Shown: piece after piece, positions 9,173-17,175 of the stretch
Layout of the letters: the number at the start of each line of letters is the position of its first letter
How positions within the stretch are numbered: position 1 is the stretch's first letter
Assembly: GCF_003013245.1 (NCBI RefSeq)
Contig: NZ_PXYY01000016.1
Span: forward strand, 1-33,979
Direction of reading: 5' to 3'
DNA: 33,979 bases
Source: Neisseria iguanae
GTDB taxonomy: Bacteria; Pseudomonadota; Gammaproteobacteria; Burkholderiales; Neisseriaceae
Notes under the pieces: generated by a model
Seen by the model: the letters and a program-made list of their open reading frames with translations, nothing else
The model's database searches: none
Told to the model about the DNA's origin: nothing
Translations under genes and position numbers: made by a program

Positions 9173-9912
9173 TTGACCATCATGGACATAATCTTACAAG
9201 CCGAATATGCAAAACCGCATAAGCATGGCGGTCGCAAGCCGAAATTATCCTATAGAAGACCTGTTTATGCGACTTTACGGATTGCCGCCAGTTTCGGTAT
9301 CGGTGAAAGCAACCTTATCCGCCGTAGCCAACGGGCTGGGCAGGTGTTGGTTCAAAACAGTTTTCATCTTTACCACAAGGGAAGTTTAATAAAGAAAAAC
9401 TGTTTTGTCCGATGCTACAGAAATCGAACTTTACCGTCCTAAAAAAACAGCAGTCAATCTATTCGGATAAGAAAAAATGCCATCCTGCCAAAGCACAAAT
9501 TACAGCAACCGATAAAGTCGGGGTACTGTATATTGGTTGTACGGTTCGACAGATGTACGACTTCACCCTTTTCAAGTTGTGTGACGTCATTTGCTTGCAG
9601 CCAGTACTATTTGGGCAGACAGCGGTTATTAAGGCATGACCAAATGGTATGCCCATGCCTATGCTTTAATTCCTATCAAATCTAAAATCGAGCAAAAACT
9701 ATTGTTTGGCAGATGAAGAACAAGCACATGACCGCAATCTTTCTTCAAAACGGATCAAGGTAGAAAATATTCTGGCAAAATTAAAGGCTTTTAAATTAAG
9801 CCTGTAAATATCGTCATCACCTGAAAAGATTAGGATTGCGTTTGAATCCGGTTGCCGGGATCGTTTGCCATGAAATGGCCGGTAGTTTCGCAGAAAGTCT
9901 AATGAAATCATG
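9173..9912 (+). pseudogene. IS5-family transposase remnant
   Basis: Blocks of an IS5-type transposase occur in order but in different frames. GGRKPKLSYRRP corresponds to the N-terminal GGRPxKLS motif, followed by a helix-turn-helix-like FGIGESNLIRR. KKKCHPAKAQITATDKVGVL corresponds to the KKKRHTLKxQIVAD region that follows the first catalytic Asp. QMYDFTLFK is the HDFxLFK motif. LADEEQAHDRNLSSKRIKVE and LKAFKLSL precede YRHHLKRLGLRLNPVAGIV, the typical C-terminus. Several frameshifts and stops make it inactive. I could not define terminal repeats or a target duplication with confidence. Confidence 0.72.
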
Positions 9913-9999
9913 ACGACATGGGGTAGGTCGGATTTTTGAATCCTGCACTTGCTTAAAAAGCAAGTAAACCGTTTCAATTCAGGATAAAGTTTGTCTTTG

Positions 10000-10047
10000 C
10001 GGGCAGGTCGGATACGGGATATCCGACCTGCCCGTGAGTTCTTTTTT
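10000..10047 (+). terminator. Strong intrinsic-terminator-like hairpin
   Basis: The 15-base arm at 10000-10014 (CGGGCAGGTCGGATA) is perfectly complementary to 10020-10034, with a 5-base loop CGGGA, followed by TGAGTTCTTTTTT. It is oriented as a plus-strand terminator, yet no intact plus-strand gene precedes it. It may be left from the IS5-family element or be a neisserial small repeat. Confidence 0.6.
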
Positions 10048-10114
10048 AAGTGAAATCAGCTATAGCGCACTCAGTAGTTGCTTTAAATATTAGTCGATTC
10101 TCCGAAAGAATCTC

Positions 10115-10126
10115 AGGCCGTCTGAA
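10115..10126 (+). repeat. DNA uptake sequence (12-mer AG-DUS)
   Basis: A single AGGCCGTCTGAA lies between the hairpin at 10000-10034 and the tRNA cluster. Confidence 0.8.
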
Positions 10127-10167
10127 AATATAAAAAAGCCTTATGCAATACATAAGGCCTTTAGATT

Positions 10168-10243
10168 TGGTGGGTGATGACGGAGTCGAACCGCCGACAT
10201 TCTGCTTGTAAGGCAGACGCTCTACCAACTGAGCTAATCACCC
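10168..10243 (-). tRNA. tRNA-Val(TAC), copy 1
   Basis: On the minus strand the gene starts GGGTGATTAGCTCAGTTGG and ends CATCACCCACCA, with CCA encoded. The anticodon loop CTTACAA carries TAC, which reads GTA valine codons. Acceptor GGGTGAT pairs with ATCACCC, and the T loop is GTTCGACTC. It is 76 nt including CCA and identical to the copy at 10390-10465. Confidence 0.96.
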
Positions 10244-10279
10244 GAAGCGACATTGGTTATTTCAATGTCTTGAAAGGTT

Positions 10280-10356
10280 TGGCGCGGCGGACGGGGCTCG
10301 AACCCGCGACCCCCGGCGTGACAGGCCGGTACTCTAACCAACTGAGCTACCACCGC
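10280..10356 (-). tRNA. tRNA-Asp(GTC)
   Basis: The minus strand starts GCGGTGGTAGCTCAGTTGG. The anticodon loop CTGTCAC carries GTC. The T arm is GCGGGTTCGAGCCCCGT, and acceptor GCGGTGG pairs with CCGCCGC with one G-U pair. Discriminator G73 and an encoded CCA follow, as expected for tRNA-Asp. Length 77 nt. Confidence 0.96.
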
Positions 10357-10389
10357 GCAAGCAATTGTGTGTCACAATTGCAAGAAACT

Positions 10390-10465
10390 TGGTGGGTGAT
10401 GACGGAGTCGAACCGCCGACATTCTGCTTGTAAGGCAGACGCTCTACCAACTGAGCTAATCACCC
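10390..10465 (-). tRNA. tRNA-Val(TAC), copy 2
   Basis: Identical over all 76 nt to the Val gene at 10168-10243, with anticodon TAC and an encoded CCA. The order in transcription is Val, Asp, Val, with spacers of about 33 and 36 bases, consistent with one tRNA transcript. Confidence 0.96.
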
Positions 10466-10535
10466 ATTGACGAAAACTGCGAAGACGCTATTAAATCAAA
10501 AATCGATATCTTACGCAAGTTTTATTTTTACATAA

Positions 10536-12520
10536 TTAAGATTCTCCCTGCAAACTCCAGTTTTCAAAAGAAATAATTTTGTCTTTCGAGCCGGCGACAA
10601 TCAAGATGTCGCCAGAGGCCAATGTGAAATCCGGACTGAAATCTTCAATGCGGCTTGCGCTGCGGCGGACAAACAGTAATTTAATGCCTAGTGAGGCCAA
10701 AGGTAAGTCTTGGACAGGCCGGCTGATGGCGTGTGCTTCTCCGGTAAGTGCGAAAGCATGGCGGCAGATGTGTTTGTGCTCTTCGGAAAAAGCAGTTTCG
10801 TCATCGCTGCCGACGAACAAGTCTTTCAAGAACGCATAGCCGCTTCGGCGGATGCTCATGATGGTTTGATGTACATGGTTGTATGGTGAACCATTGGCTA
10901 ACATGGCATAACTGGCCAAGGCCAAGCTGGTTTCTTTAGTATCAGATACGGCTTCTTCCGCGCCTATTTCGGTAAGGCTTTTGACATAATCATCATCAAT
11001 CGCACGTGCATAAATCGGCATGGTCGGGTGCAGGGAAATAATGTTGTTGACCACGTGTTTGGCTTCGGTCATATTGTTGAGTGTCAGTACCACCATTTTA
11101 GCGCGTCCCAATCCGGCTGCCTCCAATACTTCGCGCCTTTTTGCATCTCCGAACGCGACCGGCTCGCCTGCGCTTCGGGCAACTTGGATACGCTCGACAT
11201 CCAGATCGAGGGCGAAGTAAGGGATATTTTCCTGTGCCAAAATACGGCCGACGGTTTGGCCGCCGCGGCCGAAACCGATAATCAGCACATGATCGGATTT
11301 GCTCATGGTTTCGACCAGCATGTTGTGTAAATCAAGTGCTTTCATGTCCCAATTGGATTTGACAAAACGGTTGGTGATTTTATCGCTGCTATCCAATAAG
11401 AACGGGGCAATAATCATTGACAACAATACGGCAGCGGTTGCTGCCTGCTCCAATTCGGGAGAAACCATGTTGATTTTGCTTGAAATCGTCAGCATTACAA
11501 AACCGAACTCGCCGCCTTGTGCCAGATAGAGTGCGGCTTTCATGCTGTCGCCGACAGGGTGCTGCATGCGGAAGGCAATCAGGAAGACAATTATTGCTTT
11601 CAGTAAAACCAACATCACCAGCAAGATCAAAATCATTTGCCAGTTGTTAATCAACGCTTGGATGTTCAGCTTCATGCCGACGGTGATGAAGAAAAAACCG
11701 AGCAGAATGTCGCGGAAAGGGCGGATGTCGTCTTCCACTTGGAAGCGGTATTCGGTTTCAGACAGCAGCATGCCGGCCACAAACGCACCTAAAGCCAACG
11801 ATAATCCTTCCAGTTCGGTAAGGTGGGCCACACCGAGTGTCACGAGCAAAACGTTGATCATAAACAATTCAGACGATTTGCGCTTAGCCACCATGCGAAA
11901 CCACGGAGACATAATCTTGTTACCGACAAAGAACAATACGCCGAGCGTCACCATCATTTTCAAGCCTGCCCAACCCAGCTCTGCCCACAAATTGCCTTTG
12001 CTGCCGCCTGCCAGTGCCGGAATCAGAATCATTAACGGTACGACTGCAATATCCTGCATCAGCAATACGCCCATCGACATTTGGCCATAGGGTTGGCCTA
12101 ATTCGGTTTTTTCCGACAAAATGCGGCTTACAATCGCGGTAGACGACATCGCTAACGCGCCGCTGACGGCAAACGCCCAGTTAAAAGGTGTGCCTATCAC
12201 AGCATCAAAATCCCCATAATCGCCAATATGCTGATGACGACCTGCAAACCGCCCAAGCCGAACACCAGTTTTTTCATTGCTTTGAGTTTGGGTAAAGAAA
12301 ATTCCAAACCGATACTGAACATTAAAAACACAATACCGATTTCGCCCAGATAATCCGTGGCATGGCTTTTCGGAATCAGGCTGAACATGCCCGGACCGGC
12401 GATAAAACCGACCAAAAGGTAACCAAGCATGGAAGGAATATTGAATTTGCGGCAATAAATGACAGTGATGACCGAGACAAGCAGGACGATGACGACATGT
12501 GCAAGGGAAAACTCATGCAT
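10536..12520 (-). pseudogene. Kef-type monovalent cation/proton antiporter (CPA2), frameshifted
   Basis: Two overlapping minus-strand frames together make one CPA2 antiporter. From ATG 12520 the first 107 codons (MHEFSLAHVVIVLLVSVITV to AIMGILML) end at a TGA at 12197-12199. The rest continues in another frame from about VIGTPFNWAFAVSGALAMSS. The joined span is 1985 bases, one short of 662 codons, so a single base has been lost near 12197-12215. The membrane domain has about 12 segments and the conserved ALAMSSTAIVSRIL. A TrkA-N (RCK) nucleotide-binding domain (HVLIIGFGRGGQTVGRIL) and a TrkA-C domain (DFTLASGDILIVAG) follow. Such proteins export K+ in exchange for H+. It may be a recent pseudogene or a sequencing error. 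Confidence 0.85.
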
Positions 12521-12669
12521 AAAAGGCGGCTTTTTTATCAATAGGCAGAAAGAATCGGGCAAGGCCGGCTGAAAAGATATCGGTGGAGGACGGCGGCGAT
12601 TCATGCAGCCGGCGAAATGTCAATTTCGTATATCAAATAAACGTTAAAATTCATGGTTTTCTTGACAAA

Positions 12670-12681
12670 AGGCCGTCTGAA
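12670..12681 (+). repeat. DNA uptake sequence (12-mer AG-DUS)
   Basis: AGGCCGTCTGAA lies between the end of fabG and the start of the antiporter gene. It is unpaired. Confidence 0.8.
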
Positions 12682-12752
12682 AAGGTGTCAATGGGAAATC
12701 GGGGATTGCGAACACACTGTTCAAACGGCATGGGATTTTAAAAGCAGGAAAC

Positions 12753-13499
12753 TTAAGGCATCAACATGCCTCCGTTGACATGCAGCGTTTGGCCGGTGAT
12801 GTATTTGGCTTGGTCGGATGCCAAGAACAATACTGCATCGGCAATGTCTTGTGCTTCACCGAATTTTCCCAGTGAAGTTTGCGCTTCGAACATTTTACGG
12901 GTTTCTTCCGGCAGGACGCGAGTCATATCGGTGTCGATAAAACCCGGTGCCACGCAGTTGACAGTCACATTGCGGCTGCCGATTTCGCGCGCCATTGACT
13001 TGGCAAAACCGATTAAGCCTGCTTTGGCAGCGGCATAGTTGGTCTGACCGGTATTGCCCATCACGCCGACCACGGAAGTGATGTTGATGATGCGGCCGCT
13101 GCGTTGCTTCATCATGCCGCGCAACACGGCTTTAGACGCGCGAAATACAGATTTGAGATTGACTTGCATAATCTCATCCCATTCTTCTTCTTTCATTCGC
13201 ATTAATAAGTTATCGCGCGTAATGCCCGCATTGTTGACTAAAATATCCAGCTTGCCGAAGTCTTTTTCAATTTCGGCAATCAGCGTTTCAATGGTTTCCG
13301 GTTTGGCAGAATCCAGCACACGGCCTTGTCCGCCCCATTGTGCCAAACGCTCGCCAATGGCCGCCGCGCCGCTGTTGCTGGTGGCTGTGCCGATAACCGT
13401 CGCACCGGCCGCGGCTAAGGTATCGGCAATTGCCGCACCGATGCCGCGCGATGCGCCGGTCACTAAGGCGATTTTGCCGTTTAAATCTTGATTGCTCAT
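12753..13499 (-). CDS. fabG: 3-oxoacyl-ACP reductase
   Basis: NADPH-dependent reductase of the type II fatty-acid elongation cycle in the cytoplasm. It is a short-chain dehydrogenase of 248 aa, the usual FabG length. The cofactor motif TGASRGIG is at residues 14-21, NNAGITRDN near 90, the catalytic Ser in NITSVVGVMG near 140, and the YxxxK pair in NYAAAKAG near 154-158. The C-terminal TGQTLHVNGGMLMP is typical. The ATG at 13499 is preceded by AAAGGA. It is the last gene of the fab cluster, but three glycosyltransferase-like genes separate it from fabD, so it probably has its own promoter in the region above 13500. Confidence 0.97.
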   Translation of the reverse strand: MSNQDLNGKIALVTGASRGIGAAIADTLAAAGATVIGTATSNSGAAAIGERLAQWGGQGRVLDSAKPETIETLIAEIEKDFGKLDILVNNAGITRDNLLMRMKEEEWDEIMQVNLKSVFRASKAVLRGMMKQRSGRIINITSVVGVMGNTGQTNYAAAKAGLIGFAKSMAREIGSRNVTVNCVAPGFIDTDMTRVLPEETRKMFEAQTSLGKFGEAQDIADAVLFLASDQAKYITGQTLHVNGGMLMP

Positions 13500-13622
13500 C
13501 TATAATCCTTTCGTTGCGTAAAATGAAGTTCCAGACGGCCTTATACCACAAATAGGCTTTTTAATCTAATTTTGATGTGGGAAGACAGTAAAATAAAGAG
13601 GAATGTAAAGTACCAAGCCACC

Positions 13623-14714
13623 TTAAATCATTGAAATATTATACAGATGACTTGATGTATATTTATTTACACCGAGACCAGCATTTTTTTTTAAAGCTTG
13701 GATGTGGGTGGATAGAGTAGGATCGTAATTTAGTGCGGAACGCGGGTCGGTTATTTTATGATTGCCCTGTCGTTTACGCTCGTGTGCTTGGGTAACGGCG
13801 GCGGAAAGCGAAATCGGATTATTGCGTTGGAAAAGCAAACCGGCCTGTTTATTCATGACTTCAGTGCAGGCGATGTTGTCGGCAAATACGACCGGCGTGC
13901 CGCACAAAACGGATTCTATACCCACCAAGCCGAAAGGTTCGTATAGAGAGGCCATGATGGTGAAATCGGCAGCACAGTATAAATCAGACATATTTTTGCA
14001 AAAGCCTAATTCGGTCACGTTTTTCATCGGGTGCGGCAAAGGAGAGCCGGCTACGGCCAAGCGCACGGGTAAATCGGTTTGCTCGAAAAAGGTGGCTAAA
14101 ACATCCAGCCTTTTGCGTTTATGGCCGGTGGAAGGAAACACAAAAACGGTTTCGTCATCGCTAAAACCAAATTGATGACGCAGTTCGGTCGCTCTTTCGG
14201 GCTGTGGGAAATAACGTTGGGTATCGGCAGGCGGATACACTACGCGGATTTTTTCAGACGGCACGTTGTAATATTCGGTCAGTTTATGAGCCATCATTGC
14301 TGAATGCGCCATGATGCTTTTTGCTGTGGCATAGTTGGTTTGGTTGCGGCGGACAGTGAGCTTGTCTAACAGACTGGCGCGTTGGCCCATGTGTTTGAGA
14401 TAACCTAAATGCGTGCCGCCGCACACAAAAATCTCGGCATGGTCGCTGGGGTTGCAGGCGATGAGTTTGCCTTGGATGTTTTGTTTGGTAAGTTGATGGG
14501 TAAAGAAAAACGGGCGTAATTTTTTCGGTATCCGTTTTTGATTGATATGTACTACATCCGCCATCGTGTATTCAACTGAGGTAATGTCAATTTGTGCGGC
14601 ATAAATGGTAGGGCGGGTGTTTTCTGCATTTAGTCCCTGAACTAAGTCGAAGGTATAGCTTTCCATCCCGCCGCCTTTTCTAAAGCAGTTGATGGCAATA
14701 TTTATGGGAGGCAT
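13623..14714 (-). CDS. Glycosyltransferase family 4 protein
   Basis: A predicted GT-B retaining glycosyltransferase of 363 aa. The N-terminal domain begins INIAINCFRKGGGMESYTFD, the glycine-rich acceptor-side loop of GT4 enzymes. The C-terminal domain carries RVVYPPADTQRY, VFPSTGHKRKRLDVL, and the sugar-nucleotide site ASLYEPFGLVGIESVLCGTP with the EPFGLxxxE signature. A TTG eight codons upstream is open, but ATG 14714 (MPPINIAINC) fits better. No membrane segments are seen. It probably adds a sugar to lipooligosaccharide, glycan or another surface glycoconjugate, and the acceptor cannot be inferred. A DUS core lies inside at 14253-14262. It is the first of three glycosyltransferase-like genes set between fabD and fabG. 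Confidence 0.88.
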   Translation of the reverse strand: MPPINIAINCFRKGGGMESYTFDLVQGLNAENTRPTIYAAQIDITSVEYTMADVVHINQKRIPKKLRPFFFTHQLTKQNIQGKLIACNPSDHAEIFVCGGTHLGYLKHMGQRASLLDKLTVRRNQTNYATAKSIMAHSAMMAHKLTEYYNVPSEKIRVVYPPADTQRYFPQPERATELRHQFGFSDDETVFVFPSTGHKRKRLDVLATFFEQTDLPVRLAVAGSPLPHPMKNVTELGFCKNMSDLYCAADFTIMASLYEPFGLVGIESVLCGTPVVFADNIACTEVMNKQAGLLFQRNNPISLSAAVTQAHERKRQGNHKITDPRSALNYDPTLSTHIQALKKNAGLGVNKYTSSHLYNISMI

Positions 14715-15183
14715 GTTGATTTCAAAATTTCTAGTCAATTAAATTTTTAATATTAGGGTGTTCAGATGGCAACGGGTGGATTATGTAGTGTCGATTTCAT
14801 CATGGCAGTAGCAATACGTCCGTTGTTTCCGCTTTTTATTGGTCTCATGAAGAAACATGAACAACATAGCTAATTGTTTTATTATTCAGCAGTATTTCTG
14901 AATCGTTTGGACGCTCGCTAACTCGCTAATAAGGATATTTTTTCGTAATCATAGAATCATGACGTATACTTCTTCTAAATGGTTTGCAGTGTCAGCAGAA
15001 ATAAAGAATTTTTCATTTTAAAACCGAGTTTTTTTATATGGCAATACATATTTTTTCTCTTGATGCCGTTTGGGTCTTGTCAGAAGATGAATAAAATAGT
15101 TCCTTAATATCTATTTAGGGTGATTGGCTAAGTTGCCCGACAGATTTCAAACTTATAAAAACTTATCACATGATTTTTCAAGA
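14715..15183. other. AT-rich intergenic gap inside the glycosyltransferase island
   Basis: About 470 bases without a credible gene lie between the GT2 and GT4 genes. The base composition is much more AT-rich than the fab genes on either side. No RNA gene or uptake sequence was recognised. A promoter for the GT4 gene is expected here, but no -10/-35 pair stands out. Confidence 0.5.
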
Positions 15184-16068
15184 TTATTTTATTCCGTATT
15201 CTTGGCAGATTTTTTCCCAGCGCTTGTTTTTAAAAGTTTGATAAAACCATTTCCGTAATGGTTGATTATAATATTTAATTTTTTTCGCTTTATGTTTGTC
15301 TAAGGCTTCAATCATTCTGTGAGCATAAATGCCGTTGAGCTTATAAAATTCATAATGTTTGTTATAAATTTTCATAAAATTATCAGATTGTTTTGTTTCG
15401 CTGGCAGTATCACATACGGAAGACTCGTCTTCACGTTGGCGGTAGTAAAATAAAGGCTCATCAATGAATTGGATTTTTCCACCATTCTTAATAATCGAAA
15501 TAAACAATTCCCAATCTTCATAATGATTTAAAGAAATATCAAATTCGCCAACAGCATCAAATGCTGATTTTTTTATAAGAGCGGAAACATACATCCCATG
15601 ATTCAATAGTAACTGCTCAGTTGTAATCTGTTTCAGCTGTCCGACTTTATTTTTTTTGCCGAATAAATAAATATTGCTATATACCACAGCAATATCAGAA
15701 GTATTTTCTGCAATGTTGACTGTTTTTTCCAGATAAGTTTTATCCAATTTATCATCTGAATCCAAACATACTAAATATTTGCCTTTGGCATGTTGAATTG
15801 CATTCATACGTGCTTTAACCACATATGTATTCTCTTGCGCAATTACTTTTAAACGGGGTTCGTTAGCTGCATACTCATACAGGATTTCTAATGTGTTATC
15901 ACTTGATCCGTCATCAATGGCGAGGATTTCAAAGTTTTGATATGTTTGGCTGTATACGCTTTCCAATGTTTCACGAATATAGGCAGCGGTGTTGTGGCAG
16001 GGAATAATAATTGAAACTAAAGGCTGTTTGTCATTTTTTACTCGATATGTAAAATGCGTTTTATCCAA
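15184..16068 (-). CDS. Glycosyltransferase family 2 protein
   Basis: A GT-A type glycosyltransferase of about 294 aa. The nucleotide-sugar domain begins VSIIIPCHNTAAYIRETLES (residues about 19-38), continues with EILAIDDGSSDNTLEIL, and has the metal-binding LVCLDSDDKLD motif (DxD-like) near residue 105. FDISLNHYEDWELFISI corresponds to the acceptor/base region with the ED pair. The C-terminus is lysine- and tyrosine-rich. The open frame begins with a TTG at 16068. No ATG is available before the conserved domain, so either TTG is the start or translation depends on coupling to the overlapping gene upstream. The coding sequence is AT-rich, unlike the fab genes, suggesting transfer. The sugar and acceptor are unknown. 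Confidence 0.88.
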   Translation of the reverse strand: MDKTHFTYRVKNDKQPLVSIIIPCHNTAAYIRETLESVYSQTYQNFEILAIDDGSSDNTLEILYEYAANEPRLKVIAQENTYVVKARMNAIQHAKGKYLVCLDSDDKLDKTYLEKTVNIAENTSDIAVVYSNIYLFGKKNKVGQLKQITTEQLLLNHGMYVSALIKKSAFDAVGEFDISLNHYEDWELFISIIKNGGKIQFIDEPLFYYRQREDESSVCDTASETKQSDNFMKIYNKHYEFYKLNGIYAHRMIEALDKHKAKKIKYYNQPLRKWFYQTFKNKRWEKICQEYGIK

Positions 16069-17089
16069 TTGCTAAATGCATACTGTCTTGATATTTCTGA
16101 CGGTATTGGCTGATACGGGTGTTGTAAAAAATCTTCCAGGCCGTTTGAATGATTTGCTGACCAGATAAAGAATGATTTGCTGACCAGATAAAAATATTAT
16201 CAGGATGGTAAAAATCGTATTTTTTTACTTCGGCATTGGTGGTGATTAATTTTTTTTTCATGCCCAATGCTTCAAAAGTGCGGAACGATAAGCCTTGGTG
16301 GGTTGTTGTGACAAAATCCACTATGGCTCTACAGTGATAAATTTTATTGAGATTTTCTTCAAAGCTCAATACGGTATTGCGGTCGAGATACTGAATACCA
16401 TTGTTTCCGAACGTATTTTTAGCTCGATCATCTTTACTGTAAATGTAAAAATCCAGTGGTAAGTTTAGGTGATGTGCTTGAGTAATAAATGCTTGTGTGT
16501 CGCTTTCTCTTGTTGGGTCATACCCACCAAGGAAATATAGCCCGTGAGTTTGCCGGCTATAACTTTCAGGTATTGGAAAATCAAAATAGAAATTCGAGGC
16601 TGGCTGAAAATGATGTTGGGGGTAATGTTGGGTGTCTTGTTGATCAAATACAAAAAAGTGATCGAAATATTCGAGGTATTGCAAGATATCCGGAAAGCGG
16701 TTAATACCATCCCACTGATAATTGACGCAAAGCGTGCTATGTTCGCGTATTTGGGTAATGAAAGATTTTGGGTAAATATTGGCACGGATACATAAGGCGT
16801 ATTCGGCTTTACGGCCGTCTAATGCGGCAAGTTTGCTTTGGAAATCCTGCTGATAGCGTGAGAATTTCAGGCGTTTTTTATAATAACTATCGTGGGTAAT
16901 CGTTTTGTGGTAGAGCGCGCAGGCGCGACTGAACAGGTTGGGATAGTAGGAATCCCGGTCATCATAGCAAAGATTGATAACATTATAGCCCAAATAGCGC
17001 AGATTTTTTTCGATACACAGGTCGAGACCGTACATATAAGGTACAGCTAAAAGAACGGTAGGCTGGCGTATTGGTTGATGTAAAGACAT
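16061..17089 (-). CDS. Glycosyltransferase-like LPS/glycan biosynthesis protein, C-terminus altered by a 23-bp duplication
   Basis: A 342-aa protein from ATG 17089. It begins VLLAVPYMYGLDLCIEKNLR, a Rossmann-like GT-B start, and contains YFLGGYDPTRESD in the middle and GLSFRTFEALGMKKKLITTN near the C-terminus, matching the (R)xFEALxxxKxLIT motif of CgeB-like and LPS-biosynthesis glycosyltransferases. It overlaps the GT2 gene by 8 bases. A perfect 23-bp tandem duplication (16147-16192) changes the frame after FIWSANHS. With only one copy the frame would read NGLEDFLQHPYQPIPSEISR and then end FSNWIKRILHIE, stopping at 16038-16040. That looks like a natural family C-terminus. Both versions are 342 aa, but the last 35 residues differ, so activity is uncertain. 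Confidence 0.75.
   Translation of the reverse strand: MSLHQPIRQPTVLLAVPYMYGLDLCIEKNLRYLGYNVINLCYDDRDSYYPNLFSRACALYHKTITHDSYYKKRLKFSRYQQDFQSKLAALDGRKAEYALCIRANIYPKSFITQIREHSTLCVNYQWDGINRFPDILQYLEYFDHFFVFDQQDTQHYPQHHFQPASNFYFDFPIPESYSRQTHGLYFLGGYDPTRESDTQAFITQAHHLNLPLDFYIYSKDDRAKNTFGNNGIQYLDRNTVLSFEENLNKIYHCRAIVDFVTTTHQGLSFRTFEALGMKKKLITTNAEVKKYDFYHPDNIFIWSANHSLSGQQIIQTAWKIFYNTRISQYRQKYQDSMHLAIG
16147..16192. repeat. Perfect 23-bp tandem duplication inside a coding sequence
   Basis: The 23-base unit at 16147-16169 (beginning GAATGATTTGCTGACCAGAT) is repeated exactly at 16170-16192. Because 23 is not a multiple of three, it shifts the reading frame of the glycosyltransferase-like gene. Confidence 0.97.
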
Positions 17090-17108
17090 GGCATTAAGTA
17101 GAAGTAGG

Positions 17109-17146
17109 CTTTCAGACGGCCTTTTGTAGTAAAAACCTTCTGAAAG
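17109..17146 (-). terminator. DUS-containing imperfect hairpin after fabD
   Basis: CTTTCAGACGG (17109-17119) pairs, with one mismatch, with CCTTCTGAAAG (17136-17146), and a full uptake sequence lies at 17111-17122. It lies between the fabD stop and the start of the glycosyltransferase-like gene, so fabD transcription probably ends here and the glycosyltransferases need their own promoter. Confidence 0.6.
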
Positions 17147-17175
17147 TCAGGTTAGGAATATACTTTTAAAGTAAA

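Larger units (their letters stand above)
9913..10167. other. Intergenic region between the IS5 remnant and the tRNA cluster
   Basis: No gene is seen. The stretch holds a short hairpin GGATTTTTGAATCC (near 9930-9943), a strong 15-bp hairpin at 10000-10034 and an uptake sequence at 10115-10126. AAGGCCTTATG-like repeats (10137-10160) just after tRNA-Val-1 form a small inverted repeat that may be the terminator of the minus-strand tRNA operon. Confidence 0.5.

Noticed and set aside
10174-10470. 98-codon plus-strand ORF over the tRNA cluster
   Set aside because: It is the antisense reading of three tRNA genes; its internal repeat is the duplicated tRNA-Val.
11542-12090. 182-codon plus-strand ORF
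   Set aside because: Antisense to the membrane domain of the Kef-type antiporter, and low-complexity in character.
12190-12220. Programmed ribosomal frameshifting in the antiporter
   Set aside because: No X XXY YYZ slippery heptamer in the right phase was found near the frame change, and this gene family is not known for it. A plain one-base loss is simpler.
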